DNA from: Antedon mediterranea | Lineage: Eukaryota > Echinodermata > Crinoidea > Comatulida > Antedonidae | Assembly: GCF_964355755.1 (NCBI RefSeq) | Contig: NC_092675.1 | Span: forward strand, 13,221,312 to 13,285,311 | DNA: 64,000 bases | Reading direction: 5' to 3' | In this document: positions 1 to 9,369 of the stretch, piece after piece | Layout: the number at the start of each line of letters is the position of its first letter | Numbering within the stretch: position 1 is the first letter of the stretch | Program-made: the position numbers and the translations under genes | The notes under the pieces: model-generated | The model's input: the letters and a program-made list of their open reading frames with translations, nothing else | The model's database searches: none | What the model was told of the DNA's origin: nothing

Positions 1-82
1 AAAAAACTTGTTAACATAAAAACACGAAAGTGCTTAGAATAGCTTCAAATCGCATTTGGAAACGTTTTAGACCATTTTGTGA

Positions 83-92
83 TTTTCGAAAA
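83..92. other. Perfect 10-bp palindrome ttttcgaaaa (exemplar)
   Basis: ttttcgaaaa is its own reverse complement and recurs in most class A and B units. Its centre is a CpG. The commonest variant is tttttgaaaa (CpG to TpG); another form loses the C altogether (ttttgaaaa). Whether a protein binds it is unknown. Confidence 0.8.
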
Positions 93-133
93 AAATTGTT
101 AACATAAAAACACCAAAGTGTTTAGAATAGCTT

Positions 134-146
134 CAAATCGCATTTG
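134..146. other. Short inverted repeat caaat-nnn-atttg (exemplar)
   Basis: In units with an A-type 3' half (A, D, F), five bases pair with five bases around a three-base centre. The centres I saw are cgc, cac, cgt, cga (for example 3,763 area) and ctt (22,950 area), all of which leave the arms intact. Class C has a shifted, shorter version (aata-tcg-tatt). The short B and E units lack it. Confidence 0.75.
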
Positions 147-150
147 GAGA

Positions 151-238
151 CGTTTTAGACCAATTTGGGATTTTCGAAAAAACTTATCAACATAAAAACA
201 CCAAAGGGTTTAGAATAGCTTCAAATCGCATTTGGAGA
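151..238 (+). repeat. Class A sub-variant with caatttg and cttatcaac
   Basis: An 88-bp A unit marked by accaatttg in place of accattttg, cttatcaacat in place of cttgttaacat, and aaagggttt in place of aaagtgctt. It is nearly always preceded by an AAAAAATTG / gtgttt unit and followed by an A unit, so the run behaves as a fixed word. The word recurs around 3.96, 5.05, 7.57, 10.70, 15.76, 17.59, 23.93, 30.04, 33.98, 39.76, 42.99, 45.73, 48.46, 54.64, 55.98, 57.88, 59.21 and 62.69 kb. Confidence 0.9.
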
Positions 239-325
239 CGTTTTAGACCATTTTGTGATTTTGAAAAAACTTGTTAACATAAAAACACCAAAGTGCTTAG
301 AATAGCTTAAAATCGTATTTGGAGA
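239..325 (+). repeat. Class A unit with one-base loss, 87 bp
   Basis: Identical in layout to class A, but the palindrome has lost a base (gattttgaaaaaac instead of gattttcgaaaaaac), giving 87 bp and removing one CpG. The same loss recurs directly after the cttatcaac unit in several blocks (for example near 5,150, 7,680, 10,815, 17,680, 30,145, 43,095 and 54,750). It is therefore an inherited marker of the higher-order repeat rather than repeated independent error. Confidence 0.9.
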
Positions 326-403
326 CGTTTTAGACCATTTTGAGATTTTCGAAAAAACTTGGTTACACAAAAACATCAAAGTGCTTAAAATCACATTATA
401 AAC
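326..403 (+). repeat. Unit class B, 78 bp (exemplar)
   Basis: A short class. After the anchor it reads gagattttcg, then cttggttacacaaaaac and gcttaaaatcacattataaac. Compared with class A, the 3' part (tagaatagcttcaaatcg and on) is replaced by a shorter segment, which makes the unit 10 bp shorter. The dyad caaat-nnn-atttg is absent. B is followed by C then D, forming a 252-bp cassette. Confidence 0.92.
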
Positions 404-490
404 CGTTTTAGACCATTTTTAGCATTTCGGTAACACTTTTCACACAAAAACATCAAAGAGCACAAAATAGCTTAATATCGTATTTAAAAA
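404..490 (+). repeat. Unit class C, 87 bp (exemplar)
   Basis: Marked by gcatttcg(a/g)taaca, ttttcacacaaaaac, atcaaagagcacaaaatag and cttaatatcgtatttaaaaa. C always follows a short 78-bp unit or the 38-bp deletion unit in the copies I read. Two sub-forms exist: C ending aaaaacg after B or E (with taacactttt), and C' ending aaaaatg (with taacaatttt) after the tagaatcacattataaac units. The base difference at the end is a CpG to TpG change. Confidence 0.92.
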
Positions 491-577
491 CGTTTTAGAC
501 CATTTTGAGCATTTAGACAAAACTTTTTCACACAAAACACCAAAGTGCTTAGAATAGCTTCAAATCGCATTTGGAGA
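491..577 (+). repeat. Unit class D, 87 bp (exemplar)
   Basis: Marked by gagcatttagacaaaac and tttttcacacaaaacacc, then an A-type 3' half (gcttagaatagcttcaaatcg and on). It looks like a hybrid with a C-like 5' half and an A-like 3' half. D' after C' carries tttagataaaac. A further form carries tttcgacaaaac. D follows C in every cassette read. Confidence 0.92.
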
Positions 578-655
578 CGTTTTAGACCATTTTGTGCATT
601 TCGATGAAACTTGGTTACACAAAAACATTAAAGTGCTTAAAATCACATTATAAAT
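578..655 (+). repeat. Unit class E, 78 bp (exemplar)
   Basis: A short class close to B, but with gtgcatttcgatgaaac in place of gagattttcgaaaaaac. The 3' end is attataaat or attataaac. Two sub-forms: cttggttacac (usually followed by F) and cttgattacac after a caatttg start (usually followed by C then D). Which sub-form is present predicts the next unit, so the order is structured. Confidence 0.9.
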
Positions 656-742
656 CGTTTTAGACCATTTTGAGCATTTCGACAAAACTTTTTCACACAA
701 AATACCAAAGTGCTTAGAATAGCTTCAAATCGCATTTGGAGA
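656..742 (+). repeat. Unit class F, 87 bp (exemplar)
   Basis: A D-like unit with gcatttcgacaaaac and the diagnostic cacacaaaataccaaag (taccaaag instead of caccaaag). In most copies it follows E-ataaat and precedes an A unit with cttttttaacat. F is missing from one copy near 21,280 compared with its paralogue at 54,216, an 87-bp single-unit loss. Confidence 0.9.
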
Positions 743-830
743 CGTTTTAGACCATTTTGTGATTTTCGAAAAAACTTTTTAACATAAAAACACCAAAGTC
801 CTTAGAATAGCTTCAAATCACATTTGGAGA
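743..830 (+). repeat. Class A unit with cttttttaac, before the deletion unit
   Basis: An 88-bp A unit carrying aaaaaactttttaacat in place of aaaaaacttgttaacat and ending tcacatttggaga. It is the regular bridge between F and either the 38-bp deletion unit (as here) or a normal A run. This copy has a private change, gtcctt for gtgctt. Confidence 0.88.
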
Positions 831-868
831 CGTTTTAGACCATAAGTGCTTAGAATCACATTATAAAC
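831..868 (+). repeat. 38-bp deletion unit, copy 1
   Basis: The unit reads cgttttagaccataagtgc and then tagaatcacattataaac. Against a 78-bp unit of the kind at 1,307-1,384, exactly 40 bp are missing between ccat and aagtgctt. The identical junction in all 14 copies points to one deletion event later copied by array expansion. It is always followed by C'. Confidence 0.93.
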
Positions 869-1319
869 CGTTTTAGACCATTTTGAGCATTTCGATAACA
901 ATTTTCACACAAAACATCAAAGAGCACAAAATAGCTTAATATCGTATTTAAAAATGTTTTAGACCATTTTGAGCATTTAGATAAAACTTTTTCACACAAA
1001 ACACCAAAGTGCTTAGAATAGCTTCAAATCGCATTTGGAGACGTTTTAGACCATTTTGTGATTTTTGAAAAAACTTGTTAACATAAAAACACCAAAGTGC
1101 TTAGAATAGCTTCAAATCACATTTGGAGATGTTTTAGAACATTTTGTGATTTTTGAAAAAACTTGTTAACATAAAAACACGAAAGTGCTTAGAATAGCTT
1201 CAAATCACATTTGGAGACGTTTTAGACCATTTTGTGATTTTTGAAAAAAACTTGTTAACATAAAAACACGAAAGTGCTTAGAATAGCTTCAAATCGCATT
1301 TGGAAACGTTTTAGACCAT

Positions 1320-4300
1320 TTTGTGATTTTCGAAAAAGATTGTTAACATAAAAACACCAATGTGCTTAGAATCACATTATAAACCGTTTTAGACCATTTT
1401 GAGCATTTCGATAACAATTTTCACACAAAAACATTAAAGAGAACAAAATAGCTTAATATCGTATTTATAAATGTTTTAGACCATTTTGAGCATTTCGACA
1501 AAACTTTTTCACACAAAACACCAAAGTGCTTAGAATAGCTTCAAATCGCATTTGGAGACGTTTTTTATACCATTTTGTGATTTCGATGAAACTTGATTAC
1601 ACAAAAACATCAAAGTGCTTAAAATCACATTATAAACCGTTTTAGACCATTTTGAGCATTTCGATAACACTTTTCACACAAAAACATCAAAGAGCACAAA
1701 ATAGCTTAATATCGTATTTAAAAACGTTTTAGACCATTTTGAGCATTTAGACAAAACTTTTTCACACAAAACACCAAAGTGCTTAGAATAGCTTCAAATC
1801 GCATTTGGAGACGTTTTAGAACATTTTGTGTTTTTCGAAAAAAACTGTTAACATAAAAACACCAAAGTGCTTAGAATAGCTTCAAATCGCATTTGGAGAC
1901 GTTTTAGAACATTTTGTGTTCTTCGAAAAAACCTGTTAACATAAAAACACCAAAGTGCTTAGAATAGCTTCAAATCGCATTTGGAGACGTTTTAGACCAT
2001 TTTGTGATTTTTGAAAAAACTTGTTAACATAAAAACACCAAAGTGCTTAGAATAGCTTCAAATCACATTTGGAGACGTTTTAGACCATTTTGTGATTTTC
2101 GAAAAAACTTGTTAACATAAAAACACGAAAGTGCTTAGAATAGCTTCAAATCGCATTTGGAAACGTTTTAGACCATTTTGTGATTTTCGAAAAAGATTGT
2201 TAACATAAAAACACCAAAGTGCTTAGAATCACAATATAAACCGTTTTAGACCATTTTGAGCATTTCGATAACAATTTTCACACAAAAACATCAAAGAGCA
2301 CAAAATAGCTTAATATCGTATTTAAAAATGTTTTAGACCATTTTGAGCATTTAGATAAAACTTTTTCACACAAAACACCAAAGTGCTTAGAATAGCTTCA
2401 AATCGCATTTGGAGACGGTTTAGACCATTTTGTGATTTTGAAAAAACTTGTTAACATAAAAACACCAAAGTGCTTAGAATAGCTTCAAATCGCATTTGGA
2501 GACGTTTTAGACCATTTTGTGATTTTCGAAAAAACTTGTTAACATAAAAACACCAAAGTGCTTAGAATAGCTTCAAATCGTATTTGGAGACGTTTTAGAC
2601 CATTTTGAGATTTTCGAAAAAACTTGGTTACACAAAAACATCAAAGTGCTTAAAATCACATTATAAACCGTTTTAGACCATTTTGAACATTTCGATAACA
2701 CTTTTCACACAAAAACATCAAAGAGCACAAAATAGCTTAATATCGTATTTAAAAACGTTTTAGACCATTTTGAGCATTTCGACAAAACTTTTTCACACAA
2801 AACACCAAAGTGCTTAGAATAGCTTCAAATCGCATTTGGAGACGTTTTAGACCAATTTGTGCATTTCGATGAAACTTGATTACACAAAAACATCAACGTG
2901 CTTAAAATCACATTATAAACCGTTTTAGACCATTTTGAGCATTTCGATAACACTTTTCACACAAAAACATCAAAGAGCACAAAATAGCTTAATATCGTAT
3001 TTAAAAACGTTTTAGACCATTTTGAGCATTTAGACAAAACTTTTTCACACAAAACACCAAAGTGCTTAGAATAGCTTCAAATCGCATTTGGAGACGTTTT
3101 AGACCATTTTGTGCATTTCGATGAAGCTTGGTTACACAAAAACATCAAAGTGCTTAAAATCACATTATAAATCGTTTTAGACCATTTTGAGCATTTCGAC
3201 AAAACTTTTTCACACAAAATACCAAATGGCTTAGAATAGCTTCAAATCGCATTTGGAGACGTTTTAGACCATTTTGTGATTTTCGAAAAAACTTTTTAAC
3301 ATAAAAACACCAAAGTGCTTAGAATAGCTTCAAATCACATTTGGAGACGTTTTAGACCATTTTGTGATTTTCGAAAAAACTTGTTAACATAAAAACACGA
3401 AAGTGCTTAGAATCACATTATAAACCGTTTTAGACCATTTTGAGCTTTTCGATAACAATTTTCACACAAAAACATCAAAGAGCACAAAATAGCTTAATAT
3501 CGTATTTAAAAATGTTTTAGACCATTTTGAGCATTTAGATAAAACTTTTTCACACAAAACACCAAAGTGCTTAGAATAGCTTCAAATCGCATTTGGAGAC
3601 GTTTTAGACCATTTTGTGATTTTTGAAAAAACTTGTTAACATAAAAACACCAAAGTGTTAGAATAGCTTCAAATCACATTTGGAGACGTTTCAGACCATT
3701 TTGTGATTTTCGAAAAAACTTGTTAACATAAAAACACGAAAGTGCTTAGAATAGCTTCAAATCGAATTTGGAAACGTTTTAGACCATTTTGTGATTTTCG
3801 AAAAAACTTGTTAACATAAAAACACGAAAGTGCTTAGAATAGCTTCAAATCGCATTTGGAAACGTTTTAGACCATTTTGTGATTTTCGAAAAAAATTGTT
3901 AACATAAAAACACCAAAGTGTTTAGAATAGCTTCAAATCGCATTTGGAGACGTTTTAGACCAATTTGTGATTTTCGAAAAAACTTATCAACATAAAAACA
4001 CCAAATCGCATTTGGAGACGTTTTAGACCATTTTGTGATTTTGAAAAAACTTGTTAACATAAAAACACCAAAGTGCTTAAAATCACATTATAAATCGTTT
4101 TAGACCATTTTGAGCATTTCGACAAAACTTTTTCACACAAAATACCAAAGGGCTTCAAATCGCATTTGGAGACGTTTTAGACCATTTTGTGATTTTCGAA
4201 AAAACTTTTTAACATAAAAACACCAAAGTGCTTAGAATAGCTTCAAATCACATTTGGAGACGTTTTAGACCATTTTGTGATTTTCGAAAAAACTTGTTAA

Positions 4301-4890
4301 CATAAAAACACGAAAGTGCTTAGAATAGCTTCAAATCGCATTTAGAAACGTTTTAGACCATTTTGTGATTTTCGAAAAAAATTGTTAACATAAAAACACC
4401 AAAGTGCTTAGAATCACATTATAAACCGTTTTAGACCATTTTGAGCATTTCGATAACAATTTTCACACAAAAACATCAAAGAGCACAAAATAGCTTAATA
4501 TCGTATTTAAAAATGTTTTAGACCATTTTGAGCAATTAGATAAAACTTTTTCACACAAAACACCAAAGTGCTTAGAATAGCTTCAAATCGCATTTGGAGA
4601 CGTTTTAGACCATTTTGTGATTTTTGAAAAAACTTGTTAACATAAAAACACCAAAGTGCTTAGAATAGCTTCAAATCACATTTGGAGACGTTTTAGACCA
4701 TTTTGTGATTTTCGAAAAAACTTGTTAACATAAAAACACGAAAGTGCTTAGAATAGCTTCAAATCGCATTTGGAAACGTTTTAGACCATTTTGTGATTTT
4801 CGAAAAAACTTGTTAACATAAAAACACGAAAGTGCTTAGAATAGCTTCAAATCGCATTTGGAAACGTTTTAGACCATTTTGTGATTTTCG
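1320..4890 (+). repeat. Mixed cassettes and A runs between the two left-end blocks
   Basis: A succession of B-C-D and E-C-D cassettes separated by A runs, with no single-copy sequence. Landmarks are the gttttttatacc variant at about 1,560, the two-unit gaacatttt word at 1,812, aatcacaatataaac at about 2,229, and a one-base loss caaagtgttagaat at 3,651. A 20-bp loss at about 4,000 joins ccaaa directly to tcgca. The part from 2,590 to 3,400 matches the right end of the window. Confidence 0.85.
1812..1987 (+). repeat. Two-unit word: agaacattttgtgtttttcg then ...gtgttcttcg
   Basis: Two successive 88-bp A units share ttttagaac in place of ttttagacc. The first has gtgtttttcgaaaaaaactg and the second gtgttcttcg with aacctgttaac. 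The pair always travels together: counterparts start at 18,080, 27,971, 31,997, 43,751, 46,235 and 49,222. A lone second member is at about 56,323, in a rearranged spot. Confidence 0.88.
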
Positions 4891-6230
4891 AAAAAACTTG
4901 TTAACATAAAAACACGAAAGTGCTTAGAATAGCTTCAAATCGCATTTGGAAACGTTTTAGACCATTTTGTGATTTTCGAAAAAAATTGTTAACATAAAAA
5001 CACCAAAGTGTTTAGAATAGCTTCAAATCGCATTTGGAGACGTTTTAGACCAATTTGTGATTTTCGAAAAAACTTATCAACATAAAAACACCAAAGGGTT
5101 TAGAATAGCTTCAAATCGCATTTGGAGACGTTTTAGACCATTTTGTGATTTTGAAAAAACTTGTTAACATAAAAACACCAAAGTGCTTAGAATAGCTTCA
5201 AATCGCATTTGGAGACGTTTTAGACCATTTTGTGATTTTCGAAAAAACTTGTTAACATAAAAACACCAAAGTGCTTAGAATAGCTTCAAATCGTATTTGG
5301 AGACGTTTTAGACCATTTTGAGATTTTCGAAAAAACTTGGTTACACAAAAACATCAAAGTGCTTAAAATCACATTATAAACCGTTTTAGACCATTTTTAG
5401 CATTTCGGTAACACTTTTCACACAAAAACATCAAAGAGCACAAAATAGCTTAATATCGTATTTAAAAACGTTTTAGACCATTTTGAGCATTTAGACAAAA
5501 CTTTTTCACACAAAACAACAAAGTGCTTAGAATAGCTTCAAATCGCATTTGGAGACGTTTTAGACCATTTTGTGCATTTCGATGAAACTTGGTTACACAA
5601 AAACATTAAAGTGCTTAAAATCACATTATAAATCGTTTTAGACCATTTTGAGCATTTCGACAAAACTTTTTCACACAAAATACCAAAGTGCTTAGAATAG
5701 CTTCAAATCGCATTTGGAGAGGTTTTAGACCATTTTGTGATTTTCGAAAAAACTTTTTAACATAAAAACACCAAAGTGCTTAGAATAGCTTCAAATCACA
5801 TTTGGAGACGTTTTAGACCATAAGTGCTTAGAATCACATTATAAACCGTTTTAGACCATTTTGAGCATTTCGATAACAATTTTCACACAAAACATCAAAG
5901 AGCACAAAATAGCTTAATATCGTATTTAAAAATGTTTTAGACCATTTTGAGCATTTAGATAAAACTTTTTCACACAAAACACCAAAGTGCTTAGAATAGC
6001 TTCAAATCGCATTTGGAGACGTTTTAGACCATTTTGTGATTTTTGAAAAAACTTGTTAACATAAAAACACCAAAGTGCTTAGAATAGCTTCAAATCACAT
6101 TTGGAGATGTTTTAGAACATTTTGTGATTTTTGAAAAAACTTGTTAACATAAAAACACGAAAGTGCTTAGAATAGCTTCAAATCACATTTGGAGACGTTT
6201 TAGACCATTTTGTGATTTTTGAAAAAACTT
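4891..6230 (+). repeat. Second copy of the left-end block
   Basis: Begins with the same AAAAAATTG / gtgttt unit as position 61 and runs through the deletion unit at 5,809. It ends near 6,230, where the copy at 1,218-1,306 has one more A unit that is missing here. Confidence 0.85.
5809..5846 (+). repeat. 38-bp deletion unit, copy 2
   Basis: Same junction as copy 1, 4,978 bp downstream of it. The flanking order F, A, deletion unit, C', D' is the same as at copy 1, as expected from the 4.9-kb duplication. Confidence 0.93.
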
Positions 6231-6234
6231 GTTA

Positions 6235-9225
6235 ACATAAAAACACCAATGTGCTTAGAATCACATTATAAACCGTTTTAGACCATTTTGAGCATTTCGA
6301 TAACAATTTTCACACAAAAACATCAAAGAGCACAAAATAGCTTAATATCGTATTTATAAATGTTTTAGACCATTTTGAGCATTTCGACAAAACTTTTTCA
6401 CACAAAACACCAAAGTGCTTAGAATAGCTTCAAATCGCATTTGGAGACGTTTTTTATACCATTTTGTGATTTCGATGAAACTTGATTACACAAAAACATC
6501 AAAGTGCTTAAAATCACATTATAAACCGTTTTAGACCATTTTGAGCAATTCGATAACACTTTTCACACAAAAACATCAAAGAGCAAAAAATAGCTTAATA
6601 TCGTATTTAAAAACGTTTTAGACCATTTTGAGCATTTAGACAAAACTTTTTCACACAAAATACAAAAGTGCTTAGAATAGCTTCAAATCGCATTTGGAGA
6701 CGTTTTAGACCATTTTTGTGATTTTCGAAAAAACTTTTTAACTTAAAAACACCAAAGTGCTTAGAATAGCTTCAAATCACATTTGGAGACGTTTTAGACC
6801 ATTTTGTGATTTTCGAAAAAACTTGTTAACATAAAAACACGAAAGTGCTTAGAATAGCTTCAAATCGCATTTAGAAACGTTTTAGACCATTTTGTGATTT
6901 TCGAAAAAAATTGTTAACATAAAAACACCAAAGTGCTTAGAATCACATTATAAACCGTTTTAGACCATTTTGAGCATTTCGATAACAATTTTCACACAAA
7001 AACATCAAAGAGCACAAAATAGCTTAATATCGTATTTAAAAATGATTTAGACCATTTTGAGCAATTAGATAAAACTTTTTCACACAAAACACCAAAGTGC
7101 TTAGAATAGCTTCAAATCGCATTTGGAGACGTTTTAGACCATTTTGTGATTTTTGAAAAAACTTGTTAACATAAAAACACCAAAGTGCTTAGAATAGCTT
7201 CAAATCACATTTGGAGACGTTTTAGACCATTTTGTGATTTTCGAAAAAACTTGTTAACATAAAAACACGAAAGTGCTTAGAATAGCTTCAAATCGCATTT
7301 GGAAACGTTTTAGACCATTTTGTGATTTTCGAAAAAACTTGTTAACATAAAAACACGAAAGTGCTTAGAATAGCTTCAAATCGCATTTGGAAACGTTTTA
7401 GACCATTTTGTGATTTTCGAAAAAACTTGTTAACATAAAAACACGAAAGTGCTTAGAATAGCTTCAAATCGCATTTGGAAACGTTTTAGACCATTTTGTG
7501 ATTTTCGAAAAAAATTGTTAACATAAAAACACCAAAGTGTTTAGAATAGCTTCAAATCGCATTTGGAGACGTTTTAGACCAATTTGTGATTTTCGAAAAA
7601 ACTTATCAACATAAAAACACCAAAGGGTTTAGAATAGCTTCAAATCGCATTTGGAGACGTTTTAGACCATTTTGTGATTTTGAAAAAACTTGTTAACATA
7701 AAAACACCAAAGTGCTTAGAATAGCTTCAAATCGTATTTGGAGACGTTTTAGACCATTTTGAGATTTTCGAAAAAACTTGGTTACACAAAAACATCAAAG
7801 TGCTTAAAATCACATTATAAACCGTTTTAGACCATTTTTAGCATTTCGGTAACACTTTTCACACAAAAACATCAAAGAGCACAAAATAGCTTAATATCGT
7901 ATTTAAAAACGTTTTAGACCATTTTGAGCATTTAGACAAAACTTTTTCACACAAAACACCAAAGTGCTTAGAATAGCTTCAAATCGCATTTGGAGACGTT
8001 TTAGACCATTTTGTGCATTTCGATGAAACTTGGTTACACAAAAACATTAAAGTGCTTAAAATCACATTATAAATCGTTTTAGACCATTTTGAGCATTTCG
8101 ACAAAACTTTTTCACACAAAATACCAAAGTGCTTAGAATAGCTTCAAATCGCATTTGGAGACGTTTTAGACCATTTTGTGATTTTCGAAAAAACTTTTTA
8201 ACATAAAAACACCAAAGTGCTTAGAATAGCTTCAAATCACATTTGGAGACGTTTTAGACCATAAGTGCTTAGAATCACATTATAAACCGTTTTAGACCAT
8301 TTTGAGCATTTCGATAACAATTTTCACACAAAACATCAAAGAGCACAAAATAGCTTAATATCGTATTTAAAAATGTTTTAGACCATTTTGAGCATTTAGA
8401 TAAAACTTTTTCACACAAAACACCAAAGTGCTTAGAATAGCTTCAAATCGCATTTGGAGACGTTTTAGACCATTTTGTGATTTTTGAAAAAACTTGTTAA
8501 CATAAAAACACCAAAGTGCTTAGAATAGCTTCAAATCACATTTGGAGATGTTTTAGAACATTTTGTGATTTTTGAAAAAACTTGTTAACATAAAAACACG
8601 AAAGTGCTTAGAATAGCTTCAAATCACATTTGGAGACGTTTTAGACCATTTTGTGATTTTTGAAAAAAACTTGTTAACATAAAAACACGAAAGTGCTTAG
8701 AATAGCTTCAAATCGCATTTGGAAACGTTTTAGACCATTTTGTGATTTTCGAAAAAGATTGTTAACATAAAAACACCAATGTGCTTAGAATCACATTATA
8801 AACCGTTTTAGACCATTTTGAGCATTTCGATAACAATTTTCACACAAAAACATCAAAGAGAACAAAATAGCTTAATATCGTATTTATAAATGTTTTAGAC
8901 CATTTTGAGCATTTAGATAAAACTTTTTCACACAAAACACCAAAGTGCTTAGAATAGCTTCAAATCGCATTTGGAGACGTTTTAGACCATTTTGTGATTT
9001 TTGAAAAAAACTTGTTAACATAAAAACACCAAAGTGCTTAGAATAGCTTCAAATCACATTTGGAGACGTTTTAGACCATTTTGTGATTTTCGAAAAAACT
9101 TGTTAACATAAAAACACGAAAGTGCTTAGAATAGCTTCAAATCGCATTTGGAAACGTTTTAGACCATTTTGTGATTTTCGAAAAAACTTGTTAACATAAA
9201 AACACGAAAGTGCTTAGAATAGCTT
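6235..9225 (+). repeat. 3,135-bp tandem duplication, copy 1
   Basis: Marks ccaatgtg (6,246), gagcaattcg (6,543), aaaatacaaaag (6,657), the ttaacttaaaa unit (about 6,740), the cttatcaac unit and the deletion unit (8,250) all recur 3,135 bp downstream. The right edge is where the unit end changes from tcgcatttggaaacg to tcacatttggagacg near 9,225. Confidence 0.92.
8250..8287 (+). repeat. 38-bp deletion unit, copy 3
   Basis: Lies 2,441 bp after copy 2 and belongs to the first copy of the 3,135-bp tandem duplication. Confidence 0.93.
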
Positions 9226-9369
9226 CAAATCACATTTGGAGACGTTTTAGACCATTTTGTGATTTTTGAAAAAACTTGTTAACATAAAAACACGAAAGTG
9301 CTTAGAATAGCTTCAAATCGCATTTGGAAACGTTTTAGACCATTTTGTGATTTTCGAAAAAGATTGTTA

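Larger units (their letters stand above)
63..150 (+). repeat. Unit class A, 88 bp (main type, exemplar)
   Basis: The most abundant class. In order it carries cgttttagaccattttg, the palindrome ttttcgaaaa, an A-tract, gttaacataaaaacacc, then gcttagaatagc and the short inverted repeat caaat-cgc-atttg before the next anchor. The main type has 28 G+C in 88 bases. Class A occurs singly and in runs. Common sub-variants are caccaaag against cacgaaag, tcgca against tcaca, gagacg against gaaacg, and ttttcg against tttttg. This copy has an AAAAAATTG variant after the palindrome and gtgttt in place of gtgctt. Confidence 0.95.
1..1320 (+). repeat. Left-end block, paralogous to 4,891-6,230
   Basis: The order of units and their variants matches the segment beginning at 4,891. 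The offset is 4,890 bp at the left and 4,978 bp from about position 330 on. The 88-bp step is explained by one extra A unit in the second copy near 5,175-5,262. A partial third copy of the same opening starts near 3,811. Confidence 0.85.

Noticed and set aside
38-47. gttaac (HpaI-type) and gcttagaatagctt as promoter or operator sites
   Set aside because: They recur in nearly every unit with no gene nearby; being part of the repeat consensus is enough explanation.
83-100. CENP-B box-like motif in ttcgaaaaaacttgg
   Set aside because: ttcg and one A fall in the right places of the mammalian box, but the required CGGG is ttgg or ttgt and I saw no cggg in the window.
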